This document shows positions 63,768 to 64,000 of a stretch of DNA of 64,000 bases, piece after piece; the stretch's first letter is position 1, and each line of letters begins with the position of its first letter. The position numbers and the translations under genes were made by a program. The stretch covers positions 1 to 64,000 of the forward strand of contig NZ_VDFV01000002.1 in NCBI RefSeq assembly GCF_006152145.1, in the 5' to 3' direction. The DNA is from Rubellimicrobium roseum (GTDB taxonomy: Bacteria > Pseudomonadota > Alphaproteobacteria > Rhodobacterales > Rhodobacteraceae). The notes beneath the pieces were generated by a model, which saw only the letters and a list, made by a program, of their open reading frames with translations, was not told the origin of the DNA and ran no database searches.

Positions 63768-64000
63768 AGCCGCTCTTCCGTCTTGGCGTCGAACATCGAA
63801 GCCTTGGAAGGGTCGATGCCGATGGTCAAGCGGTCGCCCCGGACGACCCGTGCCTGGCCGTCCATTCGGATGCGGAAGGGTTTTCCGGCCACTTGCGCCC
63901 AGACCAGGGTGTCGGCCCCCATGGGCTCCACGAGATCGACCGTGACCTCGCCCTTGATCGGGGCGGCGTTCACCAGGGCCCCGGTCGCGACGTGCTCGGG
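63764..64000 (-). CDS. Sugar ABC transporter ATP-binding protein, C-terminal fragment
   Basis: The last 78 residues of a MalK/UgpC-type ATPase, cut by the window edge. Only part of the regulatory TOBE domain is visible: PEHVATGALVNAAPIKGEVT, VDLVEPMGADTLVWAQVAGK and GDRLTIGIDPSKASMFDAKT. This pattern is typical of CUT1 sugar-uptake ATPases. Its stop overlaps the GH2 GTG by 4 bp, so the transporter and glycosidase are in one transcription unit. Confidence 0.85.
   Translation of the reverse strand, partial: PEHVATGALVNAAPIKGEVTVDLVEPMGADTLVWAQVAGKPFRIRMDGQARVVRGDRLTIGIDPSKASMFDAKTEERL

Overview
The window is about 64 kb of a high-GC (near 70 %) alphaproteobacterial chromosome, almost certainly from the order Rhodobacterales. 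The support is the gene order: etfB-etfA-hbd; pckA divergent from chvI-chvG-hprK-rapZ-manX-ptsH; the cell-cycle regulator trcR; argH-small lipoprotein-lysA; and ftsE-ftsX-plsC. Most of it is housekeeping core. No rRNA, tRNA, CRISPR array, insertion sequence or prophage was recognised. The one RNA gene found is the SRP RNA.

Layout. 0-4.3 kb: electron-transfer flavoprotein, 3-hydroxybutyryl-CoA dehydrogenase and an isolated methyltransferase. 4.3-11.4 kb: the PTS-Ntr/HprK and ChvG/ChvI block, divergent from pckA, then a lipocalin lipoprotein. 11.5-16.8 kb: aldo/keto reductase, PhyH-type dioxygenase, SDR, metG and a secreted protein with an apparent CTG start. 16.9-25.2 kb: an unresolved ORF, an AI-2E-family transporter, trcR, a HemJ/CopD-like protein, recR-ebfC-dnaX, a flavodoxin-fold reductase, rsgA and ffs. 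25.2-29.3 kb: a gene-poor stretch, then lrp/ald, mscL and a GST. 29.3-36.9 kb: pheT, DUF167, an AT-rich two-gene insertion, pheS, two small paralogous membrane proteins, rplT-rpmI and pyk. 37-41.7 kb: N-formylglutamate amidohydrolase, D-amino-acid transaminase, a DgcA-type epimerase, a uracil-DNA glycosylase and moaB. 41.7-54 kb: DsbD-domain protein, yqgE, a TlpA-like thioredoxin, argH, lysA, a DUF4175 protein, a zinc-ribbon protein, ftsE-ftsX-plsC and accA. 54-59.4 kb: diguanylate cyclase, asparaginase, an IalB-family protein, rlmN, an unknown protein and a GFA-family gene broken by one stop codon. 59.4-64 kb: a minus-strand glycoside operon.

Genes working together. HPr, EIIA-Man, HprK, RapZ and ChvG/I form a regulatory phosphorelay without sugar permeases, next to the gluconeogenic entry enzyme pckA. 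Several operons are tightly coupled by 1-4 bp overlaps (etfB/A, hprK/rapZ, recR/ebfC, ftsE/X/plsC, argH/lipoprotein, ABC/GH2/isomerase). The glutamate-related genes near 37-40 kb look like a D-amino-acid salvage neighbourhood.

The strangest pieces are: the AT-rich two-ORF cassette between pheS and DUF167/pheT; the TAA codon inside the GGCxCG motif of the GFA gene; the 11-bp inverted repeat covering the metG start codon; the CTG-initiated secreted protein overlapping metG; and an ORF whose frame runs without a stop into the antisense of the AI-2E transporter.
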